The notes under the pieces are model-generated. The model saw nothing but the letters and a program-made list of their open reading frames with translations. It was not told where the DNA came from and searched no databases. A stretch of 64,000 bases of DNA, taken from the NCBI GenBank assembly GCA_030248225.1, contig JASANE010001555.1, positions 41,322-105,321 on the forward strand, read 5' to 3'. Positions 60,931-64,000 of this stretch are shown one piece after another. Positions within the stretch are counted from its first letter, which is position 1, and each line of letters begins with the position of its first letter. The position numbers and the translations under genes were made by a program. Source of the stretch: Trileptium ribeirensis (Eukaryota > Nematoda > Enoplea > Enoplida > Thoracostomopsidae).

Positions 60931-61029
60931 CCCGAAAGTGTCGATCAGTTTCGCGAACTTCTATCGGTAGTGGACGAAAAAGAGTCTGATGCAGTTGTGG
61001 TTGTCGGCGGCGATGGAAGTACTTCGTTG
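60931..61029 (+). CDS. AGK: Acylglycerol kinase, coding exon 5 (GGDG catalytic motif)
   Basis: This 99-base exon lies between the acceptor TTGTTTGTAG and the donor GTTAGT, 33 full codons. It reads PESVDQFRELLSVVDEKE, then DAVVVVGGDGSTSL. GGDG at 61006-61017 is the nucleotide-binding motif of the DAGK catalytic domain, placed the same distance after the DVT strand as in AGK. The residue after GGDG is Ser where Thr is usual, a conservative change. The next exon should begin with the EVVTG-like segment but was not found in the remaining 3 kb, so the gene continues beyond the window. Sphingosine and ceramide kinases share GGDG/SGDG, but the N-terminal anchor and the HLAG-DVT block favour AGK. Confidence 0.82.
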
Positions 61030-64000
61030 GTTAGTTTAAAACTGACATTCCCTCGAGTGCAGCAAAGTGCGCATAAGGCAACGAAACTTGTATGCTGGAT
61101 GTTACAATTGTTAACTCGTTTCTGTATACAAGCTTGTATTATATAATAGTTAATTGTTTGAGGCAGGGTACCACAATTAAGGTTCGTAAATTCGAGGTCA
61201 GTGCGGGACCCCGAGGAAGGTGAATTTAGATAGGGTTCGGATGTAAAATTTCTTTTCAAAAATTCAAAAGCAGAATTCAACATAGGCTAAAACAGCTTGA
61301 AGTCAAATTTTAACCAGTTACTTCACCGTCAATGCGGAATGTTGTGCTAATCTGACGTCGAAATTATAAAATTTTCGTTGTATTTCGCGGGGTCGGAAAC
61401 GAATTAGTGAAGAGGTACTGGCTCAGAGGAATAAGTCTCCCATTTTATAAGGCCTGGCAGCAACCTTCACTTTGTGTCAAACGGTATGTACTTTATATGA
61501 GACATCTTTTCGTGAAAATGACTTGCATCCAGTGCATTATTTTGGCTTTGCAATGGAGGGGGAGGGCCCCCCAGGTATTTCGGGCTCCCCAGATGCGCCT
61601 CAGTTCAGCCCCACCAGTTATTTTTGGCTACCCCCTAGTTTAGCCTCCCCTAGGTCCCCCAGGTATTTTTCTGCACTATTAAAATCGGCCAATTTTTCTT
61701 TGCGATGCCTATTTTTTGCTTAAAGAACTAAAAAATCCCTAAAATTTTGCCCTGCGAGGCTGAAAAACTGTATAATTGCAGTTAATCTATACGGTTTTAC
61801 TATATAATGTAGCTACATTGGTATTGTATATTTTATTGTGACTCGGCCATTTATGATGTTTTCGCATTTTTCAGTCCCCAGTTCAGTTCGGGATCCCCCA
61901 GTTAGACATGGGGAAACCGCCTTACTTGTGGCCTTGCCGTTCTATCTGGGGATCACTTACAAAATGGCAGATAATATTTGATCAAGGCAGACTCGCACAT
62001 TACCTTCGCCAGTCCAGCATGCTCGTCTTTGTGTACAGCATCGCTTGTACAATGCTAGATAATATTGTCGGCCAAGCTGTTTCGAAATTAAAATACGACG
62101 CAATAATATAGATTGTTTCCGAAATGGAAATAATTATTGAAAATGTTGCACACCGATTTTCCGCAGTTACGGTCGAAATGCAATTATACGATTTTTCCAC
62201 GACATGTGAAAGTGGAATGTTTTTCTATATTAATGTATCGATCTGAACAGGACAATATCTGGAAACTATTTTTAAAGCTATAATGTACATGTCTAGATGA
62301 CTATGGTGCAAATGGCAACTGGATTTTCATCTTCAACATTCAGTTATAGCTTATCGATTGAGAAACTAAAGGTTTTCGAAGCGGAGCAAGTGTAGTGTTC
62401 TATTTCCATTTTCGGGTAAAAGGCAGAATGTGTGATTTTTGTGTGTCGTCTTTTATCGTTTGCGAATGGATTTTAAAAATTTTGTATTAAAGGCAGTACA
62501 AATACTTTTTTCATTCTTTGGAAGATTATTTTTTCATTTTTTTAAAATTAAAGGAGTGTGAAAAATATGAGATGCGTTATGTGCTGGTAGCTTGCCTTAT
62601 TGCCAAGGTGGTGAATTCTGCTCGGTGTCTGCGCGCGGGAAATTAGCTTTCGCTGCGGCCAATGCGACAGATCGAGCTTCAAAACGGGAAATTGGGCATA
62701 AGTCCGGAATAAAATCGGTATATTTAGTACAATTTTTCGAAATTTCACGATTAACCTGAAATATTGAAAAATATCGTTAGCCGATAACGATGTTAGAATG
62801 CGGGTACCGACACCTATATTCTCTAAACAGATATGTCTGGAATACAACGTAACTAACGTTTTAACACCAACCGGAGTAAATTTTTTTGTTTTGGTGACAA
62901 TAACTTATAAGGTGTAGCATTTTTGTAAGTAAGTGAATGATACCATATTAGTTAACTCGCAAAGCGAGAGGAAACGAAACGACTGTGGCCACTTTGTGCT
63001 TAGCGACCATTTCGTCGTTTCTAATTCAGGGCTTTGACCCGATTCAAAGTCACATAATAGCAATTATACACCGGCAATTAAACTTTGATGGCAATGCTAC
63101 GGTCATTTTAGTCATCTATCAAAACAGAACAACTCTATTTCTTTTTCCAATGACCAAAGGGACGAAAAATTTATAAAAATTCATTTTTATGGAGGTATTT
63201 TTTAAACTGGCTCATAGCTCGAAGGCTGTTCTGACGAAAATTCATAACATCAAATGTAGCTTCAAATTTTGAGTATGGTCCCTATTTTTCTATCCGATAC
63301 CCGTGACAAAAGTCATAATTTAAAATGTTGTGTGACCCCAAATGTCCAAAATCAAAGTCTCCAATTCATGTCGAGTTTTTTAATTTTTAAAAATTTCGGT
63401 AAGAAATTGGATTAGCGCAAACAAATGCAAGACTGGCTGCACAACTAGAATTCAGTATGCGTCGAATAAAAATGCGAAAATTCATCAGTCTGACGAAGAG
63501 TTATATGACTAACATAAGGATAAAAGAATTTTTGTCCGATTTAAACGCTATTTGAAAAACTCCGTTCGCTTCGTATGCAATTACTTTATAATAATGGCTA
63601 ATACTGCCTTGTAAGTGCGGGAAATTGACCTAATATTGCGAGAAATTAGCGAACCAGATTGCGCAAATACCCTGATTCTGAGTGTTGAATATATAATAAA
63701 TTTAAAGATGGGAACAGCTATCATGAGTCCTGTTTTCGTGTATTTTGGGTGTCATGGGACCATTCCGACACTCGTTTTGACCCAATTCTGAAACATAAAT
63801 AATGGCAATGGTTGTTAGGTAAAGGATATCCGGATATCATGCGCGATGCTGGTACAATTATTCAGATATCCTAACATTGCATTCTGTGCCAGGTGCAAAA
63901 TTATACTGGTAGAGAGCGACATACCGTTGATTCGACAATACTGAGATGGTACTGTTGACAGATATGTTTTATTGTGACCTCCTTGTAAGAGGTTTTTGTC
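61030..64000. other. Start of intron 5, repeats only
   Basis: No further kinase exon is recognisable. A C-rich stretch at 61558-61665 repeats CCCCAGGTATTT and related blocks, with an echo at about 61880-61920; it may be a small transposon. From 63180 to 63600 the sequence resembles 35220-35640, and near 63725-63790 there is an inverted copy of the 165-base repeat of 36600-37460. The ORFs (61407-61723, 62548-62847, 62985-63176) have no recognisable domains. Confidence 0.45.

Noticed and set aside
61408..61450. Possible AGK exon 6 reading EEVLAQRNK after a TTAG
   Set aside because: The acceptor lacks a pyrimidine tract, the phase does not fit the end of exon 5 and a stop follows quickly. Likely chance.
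1..64000. CRISPR arrays, bacterial operons, rRNA or tRNA genes
   Set aside because: No spaced direct repeats of CRISPR type were seen; the only regular array is the satellite without unique spacers. No tRNA cloverleaf or rRNA sequence was recognised.

Overview
The window is a repeat-dense stretch of a eukaryotic genome, almost certainly an invertebrate animal. It carries no bacterial-style operons. It does carry exons with GT/AG boundaries and matching phases, LTR and non-LTR retrotransposons, hAT-type transposons and satellite DNA. I cannot name the species.

Positions 1-27652 are one giant Ty3/Gypsy-type LTR element. The 5' LTR (1-3046) is cut by the window edge and the 3' LTR is complete (24428-27652, starts TGTAA, ends TTACA). 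Between them lie a candidate primer-binding site, a 1.4-kb leader, a Gag with one zinc knuckle and a very long acidic tail, an unrecognised Cys-containing segment, and a class-I-like envelope (signal peptide, KREKR cleavage site, fusion-peptide-like stretch, membrane anchor). The envelope frame then runs without a stop into the aspartic protease. Reverse transcriptase, RNase H and integrase follow, then a long proline-rich extension and a terminal ORF. That ORF has a convincing NADAR (YbiA-like ADP-ribose glycosidase) domain followed by a possible SGNH-hydrolase-like domain. About 4.1 kb of non-coding DNA precedes the 3' LTR. The copy is dead: it has in-frame stops, two frameshifts, and a 511-bp transposon with TAA target duplications inserted at the end of RNase H. 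The order gag-env-pro-pol and the NADAR cargo are the main unusual points.

Positions 27653-64000 are AT-rich. They contain the first five coding exons of a plus-strand lipid-kinase gene that I identify as mitochondrial acylglycerol kinase (AGK): 34504-34619, 37782-37821, 49036-49115, 51105-51180 and 60931-61029. Splice sites and phases agree throughout and the last exon carries the GGDG nucleotide-binding motif. The introns (about 2 to 11 kb) are filled with mobile DNA: a family of hAT-like elements with CCGGAA-rich ends (one with an exact 8-bp target duplication and a LINE nested inside it), a second hAT with transposase remnants, a nearly full-length GC-rich RTE-type LINE with an exact 18-bp target duplication, an endonuclease fragment of another LINE, several small inverted-repeat elements, and an 84-bp satellite organised as about 252-bp higher-order units. 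The remaining exons of the gene are not visible and should lie downstream of the window.
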